A stretch of DNA of 64,000 nt, taken from contig NZ_JAVDXW010000001.1 of NCBI RefSeq assembly GCF_031458135.1, forward strand, positions 4,712,001-4,776,000, written 5' to 3'. Below the pieces are notes generated by a model. That model saw only the letters and a list, made by a program, of their open reading frames with translations, did no database searches and had not been told where the DNA came from. This document shows positions 17,800 to 26,292 of the stretch, piece after piece. This DNA comes from Haloactinomyces albus. Lineage in GTDB: Bacteria; Actinomycetota; Actinomycetes; Mycobacteriales; Pseudonocardiaceae. Position numbers and translations under genes: made by a program. Numbering within the stretch: the stretch's first letter is position 1; the number at the start of each line of letters is the position of its first letter.

Positions 17800-19530
17800 T
17801 CATGTCCGCAGTTCGGGGAAGTCGGTGTCGGAGTACTCTCCTTCAACCGGGCCGTTCTCGCGGTTCCGCTCGTCCTCCATGCCGCGCAGTTCCACGCGAC
17901 GGATCTTGCCGGAGATCGTCTTCGGCAGCTCGGCGAATTCCAGGCGCCGGATTCGTTTGTACGGGGCCAGGTTCTCCCGCGCGAACCCCAGGATCGAGCA
18001 GGCGGTGTCACGGTCGGGCCGGTGGTCCGCGGTCAGCGTGACGTAGGCCTTCGGGACCGCCAGGCGCACCGGATCCGGCGAGGGAACCACGGCGGCCTCC
18101 GTCACCGCCTCGTGCTCCAGCAGTATGCTCTCCAGCTCGAACGGCGAGATCCGGTAGTCGCTGGCCTTGAACACGTCGTCGGCACGTCCCGTGTAGGTGA
18201 TGTATCCGTCGGCATCCCGGCTGCCCACATCGCCGGTGTGGTAGTAGCCGTCGCGCATGACCTCGGCGGTGCGCTCCGGGTCATCCCGGTAGCCGAGCAT
18301 CAGCCCCAGCGGCGGCAGGCTCAGGTCGAGGCAGAGCTCGCCCTCCGAACCCGGTTGGCCGGTGGCCGGATCCAGCAGGGCGATGGTGAAGCCCGGCAAC
18401 GGACGCCCCATGGAGCCGGGCTTGACTTCCTGGCCGGGGGTGTTGGCAATCTGCACGGTGGTCTCGGTCTGGCCGAACCCGTCCCGGATCGTGACTCCCC
18501 AGGCCCGGCGGACCTGCTCGATGATCTCCGGGTTCAGTGGCTCCCCCGCGCCCACCACCTTGGTGGGCGGTGCGGCCAGCTGTGTGAGATCGGCCTGGAT
18601 GAGCATCCGCCACACCGTCGGTGGTGCGCAGAAACTCGTCACCCCGCAGCGCTGCATGTGCCCGAGCAGGGCTTGCGGGTCGAACCGTGTGTAGTTGTGG
18701 ATGAACACACAGGCACCCGCGTTCCACGGCGCGAACACGTTGCTCCACGCGTGCTTGGCCCAGCCGGGGGAGGAGATGTTCAGATGCACATCGCCGGGCT
18801 CCAGCCCGATCCAGTACATGGTCGACAGGTGCCCAATCGGGTAGGTGGTATGGGTGTGTTCGACCAGCTTGGGTTGTGCGGTGGTACCGGAGGTGAAATA
18901 CAGCAGCACCGTATCCGAGGCTTTGGTCCCACCATCCGGTGTGAACTGCTGCTCGGCCGAATACGCATCGGCATAGCTCAGCCACCCTTCGACCGGCGCG
19001 CCCACCGCCACGCGGGTGTACTCGCCGGGCACGGTCTCGAATGTCGCCGTGTCCGCCGAGCGAACCACGACATGCTTGGCGTTGCCGCGCTGCACCCGAT
19101 CGGTCAGGTCCGCTGCTGCCAGCATCGTCGAGGCGGGGATCAGCACCGCCCCCAGCTTCATGGCCGCGAGAATGGTTTCCCACAGCTCGACCTGGTTGCC
19201 GAGCATCACAATCACCCGGTCGCCTCGGCCCACACCTTGCCTGCGGAGCCAATTCGCCACCTGATCGGATCTCCGGGACAGCTCGGCGAAGGACAGCTTC
19301 ATCTCCGAACCGTCCTCCTCGACGATCCACAGCGCGGGCCGGTCGGCCGATTCCGGTTCCGTGCCGAGCGCGTCGAACCAGTCCAACGCCCAATTGAACT
19401 CGGCCGGTTCCGGCCAGCGGAAACCGGCATATGCCCGTGTGTAGTCCTCCCGGTGCGTCAGCAGGAACTCGCGCATCCGCCGGAACTCCGCGCTGCGGGC
19501 GGATGCTGCGTCTGCTGTGCCGTCGTTCAC
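17800..19530 (-). CDS. AMP-forming acyl-CoA synthetase (acetyl/medium-chain type)
   Basis: This 576-aa adenylating enzyme activates a carboxylic acid to its CoA thioester. Visible core motifs: P-loop YFTSGTTAQPKLVEHTH near residue 215, GFGQTETT near 345, YYHTGDVGSRDADGYITYTGRADDVFKASDYRIS near 440-470, and the catalytic lysine region LPKTISGKIRRVELR near 535. The overall pattern (FNWALDWFD at the N-terminus, ISSPGWAKHAWSN) is that of the MACS/acetyl-CoA synthetase subgroup. It is divergent from a LuxR regulator at 19698, a pairing seen for CoA ligases under GAF-LuxR control. Natural acid unknown. Confidence 0.9.
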   Translation of the reverse strand: MNDGTADAASARSAEFRRMREFLLTHREDYTRAYAGFRWPEPAEFNWALDWFDALGTEPESADRPALWIVEEDGSEMKLSFAELSRRSDQVANWLRRQGVGRGDRVIVMLGNQVELWETILAAMKLGAVLIPASTMLAAADLTDRVQRGNAKHVVVRSADTATFETVPGEYTRVAVGAPVEGWLSYADAYSAEQQFTPDGGTKASDTVLLYFTSGTTAQPKLVEHTHTTYPIGHLSTMYWIGLEPGDVHLNISSPGWAKHAWSNVFAPWNAGACVFIHNYTRFDPQALLGHMQRCGVTSFCAPPTVWRMLIQADLTQLAAPPTKVVGAGEPLNPEIIEQVRRAWGVTIRDGFGQTETTVQIANTPGQEVKPGSMGRPLPGFTIALLDPATGQPGSEGELCLDLSLPPLGLMLGYRDDPERTAEVMRDGYYHTGDVGSRDADGYITYTGRADDVFKASDYRISPFELESILLEHEAVTEAAVVPSPDPVRLAVPKAYVTLTADHRPDRDTACSILGFARENLAPYKRIRRLEFAELPKTISGKIRRVELRGMEDERNRENGPVEGEYSDTDFPELRT

Positions 19531-19697
19531 GAAGGGCTCCTCTCCGCACCGCCGGTTCGGGCGGCTCTCGACTCTCTGCTGGTGGCACGGCGACCGCCTT
19601 ACCGCACTGCGGTCACTGCCCCGGACCGTGACACCACCGGGTTATGCTCCACATCACAGGAGTGGTTCACTACCCCCGAAAATGGGGAGAGGGAGCG

Positions 19698-20564
19698 ATG
19701 GAGCAGACGCGACACCCATTGATGCGTCCCGATGACGCGGACGCGTTTCGGCAAGCCCTCAGGTCGGTGCAGCGACGCACCGAAGTTCCCCTGGTCTTCG
19801 GTGGTCAGGTCCTGAACGGTGCCCTGCGGCTCTCGGAGTTCCTCGGAGCACGCACCAGTGGTCTGCGCGGACTGAGCGTCTTCCCCGGCGCCGGCCTCGG
19901 CGGCCACGTTGTGGCGTACGGGCACCCCGCTGCGGTCAATGACTACGGAACGGCGAAGTCGATCACCCACGACTACGACCGTCCCGTGCTCGGTGAAGGA
20001 ATTCGCTCGGTCGTTGCCGCACCGGTCACGGTGCACGGTTCGGTACGCGGTGTGCTTTACGGAGCCGTCCGTGCCGTGCTGCCGCTGGGAGATCGTGCGG
20101 TGGATGCCCTGGTGGATGCCTCCCGGCGGCTGGCCGGTGAAATCTCGCTTCGGGACGAGGTCGACCGGCGGGTGCAGCTGCTGCAGACGGCTGCCTGCGA
20201 CGAGCTGATGAATGATCGCGACCGGGTGACTGCCGAGGAGGTTCGCGAGCTGCACACGGAGTTCCGCAGCATCGCTCAGGCGATGGAGGACACCGAGCTC
20301 CGTGATCGGTTGCGGCAGGCCTGCGAGCGGCTCGCCCGTCTCGGCGTGCAACGAAAGTCCGAGCTGATCTCGCCGCTGGCTCCGCGTGAACTCGACGTGC
20401 TCGCCCAGGTCGCGCTCGGCTGCAGCAACGCCGAGGCGGGCAGGCGCCTGTCGCTGCTCCCCGAAACCGTCAAAGCATATTTGCGCAGCGCCATGCGCAA
20501 GCTGGAGGTGCACAGCAGGCATGAGGCGGTTGTCGTCGCCCGACGCCGGGGCCTGCTGCCCTGA
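19698..20564 (+). CDS. LuxR family regulator with GAF-like sensor domain
   Basis: This 288-aa protein has a GAF-like N-terminal region (LSVFPGAGLGGHVVAYGHPAAVNDY, then VVAAPVTVHGSVRGVLYGAVR), a helical linker with HTEFRSIAQAMEDTELRDRL, and a C-terminal LuxR/GerE HTH (SPLAPRELDVLAQVALGCSNAEAGRRLSL, ETVKAYLRSAMRKL). The ATG at 19698 follows GGAGAGGGA; the upstream in-frame extension to 19644 is not needed. The divergent acyl-CoA synthetase is the obvious target, with the 167-bp gap as shared control region; the effector is probably the acid or its CoA ester (inference). Confidence 0.85.
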   Translation: MEQTRHPLMRPDDADAFRQALRSVQRRTEVPLVFGGQVLNGALRLSEFLGARTSGLRGLSVFPGAGLGGHVVAYGHPAAVNDYGTAKSITHDYDRPVLGEGIRSVVAAPVTVHGSVRGVLYGAVRAVLPLGDRAVDALVDASRRLAGEISLRDEVDRRVQLLQTAACDELMNDRDRVTAEEVRELHTEFRSIAQAMEDTELRDRLRQACERLARLGVQRKSELISPLAPRELDVLAQVALGCSNAEAGRRLSLLPETVKAYLRSAMRKLEVHSRHEAVVVARRRGLLP

Positions 20565-20672
20565 TTCCCAGTGCGTCGGAAGGAGATCAGCGCCCGTGCT
20601 CGACCGTCATGTCGGCGGAATCATGGAGCTCCGAACGAGAGAGCGGTACGCGGGATTGTTCGGTGATCGGTG

Positions 20673-21314
20673 ATGCGAGTATTGCGCTGCGCCGATTCCG
20701 GATTGCTGCTCGAGCTGGACGATCCGGACGGAGTGCTCGCGCTGTACGCGGCTCTGACCAGCGAGGAGTTGCCCGGCGTGACGGATCTGGTGCCCGCGGC
20801 GCGCACGCTGCTGCTGCGCCTGGATCCGCAGCGTGCTGACGTTGCGGAGATCGAGCGGATGGTCCGCGCTGTGCACATCGATCACGTCGATCATCCCGAG
20901 CACGCCGAGGGTGGTGAGCTGCCCGATCGTGGTCGGGTGATCGTGCCGGTGTGCTACGACGGTGCGGATCTGACCGAGGTCGCGCGGCTGACCGGGCTTT
21001 CCGAGCGAGACGTCGTGCACGCACATACCACGACCGAGTGGACCGTGGCGTTCGGTGGGTTCGCTCCCGGATTCGGTTATCTCGTAGGCGGGGACGGTCG
21101 CCTGCGGGTTTCCCGCCGCAGCGAGTCGCGAACGAGGGTGCCCGCGGGGGCGGTCGGGCTCGCCGGTGAGTTCAGCGGGATCTATCCGCGGGAGTCCCCG
21201 GGTGGCTGGCAACTGATCGGGCGCACCGACCTGCGGATTTGGCAGGTGGATCGGGACCCGCCCGCGCTGTTGCGCCCCGGAGTCCGGGTGCGCTTCGAGG
21301 AGGTGGGGCCGTGA
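20673..21314 (+). CDS. pxpB: 5-oxoprolinase subunit PxpB
   Basis: This 213-aa protein belongs to the allophanate hydrolase subunit 1/KipI family, now known as part of the ATP-dependent 5-oxoprolinase that opens pyroglutamate to glutamate. Motifs: VPVCYDGADLTEVARLTGLS, the strand-turn FGGFAPGFGYLVG, and VPAGAVGLAGEFSGIYPRESPGGWQLIGRT. The ATG at 20673 directly follows an in-frame GTG. Its stop overlaps the pxpC start as GTGA, so the two subunits are translationally coupled. The third subunit gene, pxpA, is not nearby. Confidence 0.9.
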   Translation: MRVLRCADSGLLLELDDPDGVLALYAALTSEELPGVTDLVPAARTLLLRLDPQRADVAEIERMVRAVHIDHVDHPEHAEGGELPDRGRVIVPVCYDGADLTEVARLTGLSERDVVHAHTTTEWTVAFGGFAPGFGYLVGGDGRLRVSRRSESRTRVPAGAVGLAGEFSGIYPRESPGGWQLIGRTDLRIWQVDRDPPALLRPGVRVRFEEVGP

Positions 21315-22249
21315 CCGGGAGTGGTGATGATTCGGCCGGGAATCGGCAATACCGGAAGCGAAGCACCGGGCTCGAAATCGTCGAGACCGGTCCGCTGGCG
21401 ACCCTGCAGGATCTCGGACGGCCGGGCTTGGCCGACATCGGTGTCGGTGTTTCGGGAGCCGCCGATCGGGGGGCGTTGAGACTGGCCAACCGGCTCGTGG
21501 GCAACGATGAGGCTGCCGCCGCAGTCGAGGTGACCCTGGGCGGGCTGGCCGTGCGTGCCGGACACGCTATGACGGTCGCGGTCACGGGAGCGCCATGTCC
21601 GATCACTGTGGACGGGCGCAGCGAAGCGGTGAACTCGGTGCTGCGCCTGGCTGCGGGAACCGAACTGCGCTTGGGCATACCGGATCGCGGTCTGCGCAGT
21701 TATCTGGCGGTGCGTGGGGGGATCGCGGTCGAGTCGGTGTTGGGATCGCGCAGCACCGACGTGCTCGCCGGGGTCGGCCCCGACAAGCCGACAGCCGGAA
21801 CGGTGCTGCCGGTGGGCCCGGCACCTACGGGCTCTCCGGTGGTCGAGATCGCCCCGGTGCCCGCCCCGGGCGCCGGGGACATCGAACTCCCGGTGGTTCC
21901 CGGTCCTCGCGACGACTGGTTCGATGATCGGGCGCTGGGCACGCTGTTGCACGAACCGTACGAGGTCGGCATCGACAGCAATCGGATCGGCATGCGGCTG
22001 ATCGGGCCCACGCTGCACCGGGCAGGGAATGCCGAACTTCCCAGCGAGGGCATGGTTGCCGGGGCGCTCCAGGTCCCGCCTTCGGGGCAGCCGACCCTGT
22101 TTCTTGCCGATCACCCTGTTACCGGAGGCTATCCCGTGATCGCCGTGCTGCCCGCCGTCTCCGTCGATGTGGCCGCTCAGGTCCGTCCGGGGCAGCGGGT
22201 GCGGTTCCGCAGGGCAGGACAACGCTTGTCCCGTGGCCGGACCCGGTGA
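21311..22249 (+). CDS. pxpC: 5-oxoprolinase subunit PxpC
   Basis: This 312-aa partner of PxpB belongs to the allophanate hydrolase subunit 2/KipA family. It opens with LEIVETGPLATLQDLGRPGL, continues with GVSGAADRGALRLANRLVGN and LRSYLAVRGGIAVESVLGSRS, and ends with the conserved DSNRIGMRL and HPVTGGYPVIAVL. PxpBC together carry the ATP-dependent phosphorylation and hydrolysis steps on 5-oxoproline with PxpA. The GTG at 21311 overlaps the pxpB stop by four bases. A 350-bp non-coding stretch follows. Confidence 0.9.
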   Translation: MTGSGDDSAGNRQYRKRSTGLEIVETGPLATLQDLGRPGLADIGVGVSGAADRGALRLANRLVGNDEAAAAVEVTLGGLAVRAGHAMTVAVTGAPCPITVDGRSEAVNSVLRLAAGTELRLGIPDRGLRSYLAVRGGIAVESVLGSRSTDVLAGVGPDKPTAGTVLPVGPAPTGSPVVEIAPVPAPGAGDIELPVVPGPRDDWFDDRALGTLLHEPYEVGIDSNRIGMRLIGPTLHRAGNAELPSEGMVAGALQVPPSGQPTLFLADHPVTGGYPVIAVLPAVSVDVAAQVRPGQRVRFRRAGQRLSRGRTR

Positions 22250-22502
22250 TGACCCGCGGTTCCGCTGACTCTGCGACACCACCGGTGGGGCGTGTTCACC
22301 GTTCAGGGGGAGACGATTCTTCGGGATCCTGTTGTCAGGTTGCGCCGCTGTCACCACGCGAGACCATGTAACGGCGACATGAGAAAGCGCCTCGGAGACG
22401 GAGGCGAGTGCACAACCGTGGAACGTGCCTCCGCTGTCGGGACACCGGCAATCGATCGGCTCGCTGCGGCAGGCCCGGCTAAGCGGTTGCGGGTGCAGTG
22501 CC

Positions 22503-22530
22503 GCAGTCCGCAGTCCGCAGTCCGCAGTCG
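22503..22530. repeat. Four tandem copies of a 7-bp unit (GCAGTCC)
   Basis: Three exact GCAGTCC heptamers and a fourth with one changed base run head to tail in the 349-bp non-coding gap (22250-22598) between pxpC and the CBS-protein gene, about 70 bp upstream of its start. Otherwise this gap contains no gene or hairpin that I could support. It could be a slippage-prone simple repeat affecting promoter spacing, or reiterated half-sites for a regulator. Confidence 0.7.
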
Positions 22531-22598
22531 GGTAGTACGGCTGCGGCACGGACGCCTGCTTGTCCTTCGTCGCTCTGCCGAGGTGGGAGGAATTCGAG

Positions 22599-23144
22599 AT
22601 GACGAGCGTGCGAGAGATCATGACCGTCGATGTGGAATGCATCGACGGCAGTGCCTCGCTGGCCGATGCGGCCTATCGGATGTCGGAGTTGGAGGTCGGG
22701 GCGCTGCCGATCTGCGATGTCGGCAACCGGCTGCGCGGCATCCTCACCGAGCGCGACATCGTGGTCAAGTGCCTGGCCCGCGGTGCCGACCCCTTCCACG
22801 CACGGGCAGGGCAGTGCGCCGAGGGACCACCTGCCACGGTGCAGGCCGACGACCCGGTCGAGGAAGTGGTGCGGGTGATGAGCGAGCGCCACATCCGTCG
22901 GTTGGTGGTGCTGGACGGCGGCGATGTGGTCGGCATGATCGGCGAGAAGGACCTGGTGCGAGGCTTGACGAGCGAGCAGTTCGCGGAGGTGATGCGGTCC
23001 ATCCTGGAGGCACCCGCCTCGGCGGTCGCGCCGCTTTCCAGCGAACACGATCGGATTCGGGCCGAGGGACTCTTCGCGCACTTTCTGGGGCGCCTGCGGC
23101 ATCACCGCGGTGAAGCCCGGACATCGACCGCCCCACCCCGGTAA
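22599..23144 (+). CDS. CBS domain-containing protein
   Basis: This 181-aa soluble protein consists of a tandem CBS pair: SVREIMTVDVECIDGSASLADAAYRM with GILTERDIVVK, and a second with DDPVEEVVRVMSERHIRRLVVLDGGDVVGMIGEKDLVR. Such Bateman modules bind AMP, ATP or SAM and regulate partner proteins. The ATG at 22599 has GGGAGGAA seven bases upstream. It lies 16 bp before the BCCT transporter gene, so it probably belongs to the same transcript and may tune osmolyte uptake by energy or ionic state, as CBS modules do in OpuA (inference). Confidence 0.88.
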   Translation: MTSVREIMTVDVECIDGSASLADAAYRMSELEVGALPICDVGNRLRGILTERDIVVKCLARGADPFHARAGQCAEGPPATVQADDPVEEVVRVMSERHIRRLVVLDGGDVVGMIGEKDLVRGLTSEQFAEVMRSILEAPASAVAPLSSEHDRIRAEGLFAHFLGRLRHHRGEARTSTAPPR

Positions 23145-23160
23145 AAGGACACCGATACCC

Positions 23161-24798
23161 ATGGCACTCCGAGAACGGCAATCCCAGGGTCGCGTGAGCC
23201 GCTTCTTCGCTGCGTACTCCATCGACACCACGGTGTTCGGCTGGTCGTTCGGGATCATCGTGGTGTTCTGCATCGTGGGGGCGCTGATGCCCCGGACCGT
23301 CGGAAACCTGGCCAATACGGGTCTGAACTGGGTGGTCAGGAACCTGGGTTGGCTGTTCGTCCTGGCCTCGGTGGGTTTCGTGGTGTTCACGATCTACTTG
23401 GCGGTCAGCCGGTACGGGCGCATCCCGCTGTCGCAGGACGGTGAGCCACCTCAGTTCTCCACCGTGTCCTGGGTGGCGATGATGTTCTCCGCCGGGATGG
23501 GCATCGGACTGATCTTCTTCGGCGTCTACGAGCCGGTCGCGCACCTGGCCAATCCGGCGCCCTGGCTCAACGTGCAGCCGGGCAGTCAGCAGGCGGCGCG
23601 GCTGGGCATGGCCTACTCGTTCTTCCACTGGGGCCTGCATCCCTGGGCGATCTATGCGACGGTGGCGCTGGCGCTGGCCTATTCCACCTACCGCAAGGGC
23701 CGAGGCAATCTGATCAGCTCCCCGTTCCAGTCGCTGCTGGGGAAAAAGCGCATCGAGGAGGACGGCTGGGGCAAGCCGATCGATATCTGGGCGATCGTGG
23801 CCACGAAATTCGGCGGCGCCACCTCCCTGGGCCTGGGATCGTTGCAGATCGCGGCCGGTATTTATTTGTTCACCGGCATCGGCGGCGGATTCGGGCAGCA
23901 AGACGGTCAAGGAACGCTGATAGCGCTGCTGGTCATCGCGGTACTGATCTTCTTTGCGGTGCTGTCGGCGGTCAGTGGGGTCTCCCGCGGCATCAAGTGG
24001 CTGTCCAACACCAACATGGTGATCGCCGCCCTGCTGGTGCTATTCGTCCTGTTTGCCGGGCCGACGGTGTTTCTGCTCAACCTGGGGCCGAGCGCACTGG
24101 GCGCCTACGTGTTCAACTTCATCCCGTGGAGCCTGCGCACCCCCGCCTTCGGCGGTGTGGGCTGGCTCTCGGACTGGACGATCTTCTACTGGGCCTGGTG
24201 GATCTCCTGGACACCGTTCGTGTCCACCTTCATCGCCCGGATCTCGAAGGGGCGCACCATTCGCGAGTTCGTGCTCGGCGTTCTCATCGTGCCCACACTG
24301 GTCTCCGCGCTGTGGTTCACCATTCTCGGCGGTGCCGGGCTGAACCTGCAGCTCACCGGCCGGGCCAACATCGCAGGTGCCGGATCGACCAGTGAGGCCG
24401 CAGCCTTTTTCACCGCACTGCAGCAGTACCCCGGCTTCTTCGCCACCGGCATCGTGGTCATGTTCCTCGTGGCGATCTTCTGGGTCAGCGGCGCCGATGC
24501 CAGCGCGGTGGTGCTCGGCATCCTCTCCTCTCGCGGCACCACCGAGCCGAACAAGTGGCTGATCGCCGCCTGGGCCGTGATGAGCGCGGCCGTGGCGGCC
24601 GTGCTGTTGCTCGTGGGCGGGCTGCAAGCACTGCAGACGTTCACGATCCTGGTCGCGGCTCCGTTCGTGCTGATCATCATCGGTCTGTGTTGGTCGTTGT
24701 ATTCCGACCTGCGCCACGATCCGCTGCGGCGAGCCCGAGCAGGCCCGGTCGGGCACCAGCGACGCCGCACTGTCGTCCCCTCCGAGCCGGAGGACTGA
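23161..24798 (+). CDS. BCCT family osmolyte transporter (glycine betaine/choline/carnitine type)
   Basis: This 545-aa transporter has twelve predicted membrane helices with BCCT hallmarks: MFSAGMGIGLIFFGVYEPVAH (unwound helix with GMGIG), FFHWGLHPWAIYATVALALAY with the aromatic cage tryptophans, and FYWAWWISWTPFVSTFIARISKGRTIREFV. Family members take up compatible solutes with Na+ or H+ under osmotic stress. The cytosolic C-terminus is short and basic (LRRARAGPVGHQRRR), unlike the long sensor helix of BetP, so osmosensing may be placed elsewhere, perhaps in the co-transcribed CBS protein. The ATG at 23161 is preferred to an upstream frame overlapping the CBS gene. Confidence 0.92.
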   Translation: MALRERQSQGRVSRFFAAYSIDTTVFGWSFGIIVVFCIVGALMPRTVGNLANTGLNWVVRNLGWLFVLASVGFVVFTIYLAVSRYGRIPLSQDGEPPQFSTVSWVAMMFSAGMGIGLIFFGVYEPVAHLANPAPWLNVQPGSQQAARLGMAYSFFHWGLHPWAIYATVALALAYSTYRKGRGNLISSPFQSLLGKKRIEEDGWGKPIDIWAIVATKFGGATSLGLGSLQIAAGIYLFTGIGGGFGQQDGQGTLIALLVIAVLIFFAVLSAVSGVSRGIKWLSNTNMVIAALLVLFVLFAGPTVFLLNLGPSALGAYVFNFIPWSLRTPAFGGVGWLSDWTIFYWAWWISWTPFVSTFIARISKGRTIREFVLGVLIVPTLVSALWFTILGGAGLNLQLTGRANIAGAGSTSEAAAFFTALQQYPGFFATGIVVMFLVAIFWVSGADASAVVLGILSSRGTTEPNKWLIAAWAVMSAAVAAVLLLVGGLQALQTFTILVAAPFVLIIIGLCWSLYSDLRHDPLRRARAGPVGHQRRRTVVPSEPED

Positions 24799-24896
24799 GC
24801 AGCAGGTCATGCTCCCGGTCGCCGATGGCATCACCCTGACCAGGCGCCTCTGACAGTCCGTTCACGGCGAGGCAGGTCCATGTTCGCTCACCGAAA

Positions 24897-24911
24897 CCGC
24901 TCGGGGAGCGG
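24897..24911. terminator. Possible bidirectional terminator hairpin
   Basis: CCGCTC and GAGCGG form a 6-bp GC stem with a three-base loop in the 163-bp gap between the convergent BCCT gene (stop 24798) and phosphoesterase gene (stop 24962). It is short and lacks a T-run, so this is a weak call. Confidence 0.3.
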
Positions 24912-24961
24912 GGCGCGTGTGACGGGAGCACGGGCCCTCGCTCGAACACGGTACTTGCCGC

Positions 24962-25555
24962 CTATCGCAGCTCCTGGCCGTGCTGGGCGATTCCGCGTAG
25001 ATCATTGCCGCTCAGCACGGAACGAGGTTGCCGTTCGAGGGGATTGCGACGGCGGTCGGCACCCGCATCCTTCATCTTGATCAACAGCCACTGGCTGTCC
25101 GTGCGCTTGCCCATGCGGGTCAGCGCGTAGCCGCCGCGGAGCTTGTCGCCGTCGAGCCAGAGGTTGATGTGACCGTTCTCCAGCGCCTCGGCGGCACTGG
25201 TCTGCTGCTCGGTGAGGTGCTGGTAGCTCCCGGTGTCCCAGACGAGAACCGTGCCCGCGCCGTACTCGCCCTGCGGGATGATTCCCTCGAAGTCGCCGTA
25301 CTCCAGGGGATGGTCCTCGGTGGGCACGGCCAGGCGCTTGTCCTGCGGATTGAGCGATGGCCCCTTGGGGATCGCCCACGACTTCAGCACTCCGTCGACC
25401 TCGATCCGGAAGTCGTAGTGCAGCGTTCCTGCCTCGTGTTTCTGAATGACGAACCGTGCACTCGATCGCTCCGGCGGGGACTGTTCGCCGCCGCGCGGCT
25501 CGGTCGTCGTACCGAAGTGGCGCTTGCGACGGTACTCACCGAGTTTGTCCGGCAT
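24962..25555 (-). CDS. Stand-alone LigD-type 3'-phosphoesterase domain protein
   Basis: This 197-aa protein matches the phosphoesterase module of the NHEJ ligase LigD: RFVIQKHEAGTLHYDFRIEVDGVLKSWAIPKGPSLNP (His and Asp Mn-ligand residues at about 40-50), DHPLEYGDFEGIIPQGEYGAGTVLVWDTG, and GDKLRGGYALTRMG near 140-150. The domain trims 3'-phosphates and ribonucleotides from DNA ends. Here it is free-standing, with no polymerase, ligase or Ku gene in the window. The C-terminal 30 residues are polar and probably disordered. The ATG at 25555 gives MPDKLGEYRRKRHFG, a typical beginning for these proteins. Confidence 0.9.
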   Translation of the reverse strand: MPDKLGEYRRKRHFGTTTEPRGGEQSPPERSSARFVIQKHEAGTLHYDFRIEVDGVLKSWAIPKGPSLNPQDKRLAVPTEDHPLEYGDFEGIIPQGEYGAGTVLVWDTGSYQHLTEQQTSAAEALENGHINLWLDGDKLRGGYALTRMGKRTDSQWLLIKMKDAGADRRRNPLERQPRSVLSGNDLRGIAQHGQELR

Positions 25556-25653
25556 GCGCTCGCTTTACCCGTTCCGGCCCGGGTGGCAAACGCGACCGTT
25601 GCGCGGACATGAGGCGGTGGCTGTCTCGCTTGCCGCGCGAATCGGGTAGAAGG

Positions 25654-26109
25654 TCAGGAGGACCTACCGGTTTCCCAGGCGTCGAGGTCGATCAAGGGGA
25701 GGCCGCTGTCCGGGTCATGGCGCCGGACCAGGTGCGGTGGTGATTCGGTGATCATGACCTCGAGCGTCGGCCGGACCAGCCCGGCCCTGAGGTGCCCGCC
25801 GCGGGTGGTGCCGTCGTGACGTCCGAGTACGGCATGCAGATGCATCTGGGGTTCGTCGTCGCCGACGAGCACTCCGGTCATCGTGAGGACCTCGACCTGC
25901 TCGTCGACGGGAATGTCCTGATACTGCTTGGTGTCCACGTCGAAGTAGGCCAGCGTGGCGCTGCTGAGGCCGCCGATCGCCGTGACCGAGGCCGTGCCGA
26001 TGCCGGACGAGCGGGCGAACCGCGTGAGCTCGTCCAGGACACGGTCTCCGGCATCCAGCACGACCACGTAGGTGCCGGGGGCTCCGGTGACCAGCTGCTT
26101 GCTCCGCAA
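25654..26109 (-). CDS. PPC/DUF296 domain-containing protein
   Basis: This 151-aa protein has the PPC fold found in bacterial PD1-like proteins and plant AT-hook proteins: GTYVVVLDAGDRVLDELTRFARSSGIGTASVTAIGGLSSATLAYFD, then the signature LGRHDGTTRGGHLRAGLVRPTLEVMI, whose histidines can bind metal. There is no AT-hook, so DNA binding is not implied. It is probably a small trimeric cytosolic protein of unknown function. It lies 98 bp from the phosphoesterase gene on the same strand and is divergent from the acyl-CoA synthetase at 26293. Confidence 0.85.
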   Translation of the reverse strand: MRSKQLVTGAPGTYVVVLDAGDRVLDELTRFARSSGIGTASVTAIGGLSSATLAYFDVDTKQYQDIPVDEQVEVLTMTGVLVGDDEPQMHLHAVLGRHDGTTRGGHLRAGLVRPTLEVMITESPPHLVRRHDPDSGLPLIDLDAWETGRSS

Positions 26110-26292
26110 GGGGTGCCTCCCGTGTCTCGGTGGCTTTCAATCCGTGCGTGGGGCAGCCTTTCGCAGGTGAGCGAGGTCGGCAACCGCGAACGGTCGCCCC
26201 CCTCTTGTGCGGGGCCTGCTGGAGAGGTTTCCTCGGGCAGGCGGAGAAAGAATCGGTAATACGGTCGGACAGGCCGTCCTCGAGGAGGGTTC

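Noticed and set aside
17620-19722. A 700-aa plus-strand frame over the acyl-CoA synthetase
   Set aside because: Antisense shadow of a gene with all AMP-binding motifs; no ribosome-binding site or domain.
22503-22530. Tandem repeats as a possible CRISPR remnant
   Set aside because: Units are 7 bp and contiguous, with no spacers and no cas genes anywhere in the window.
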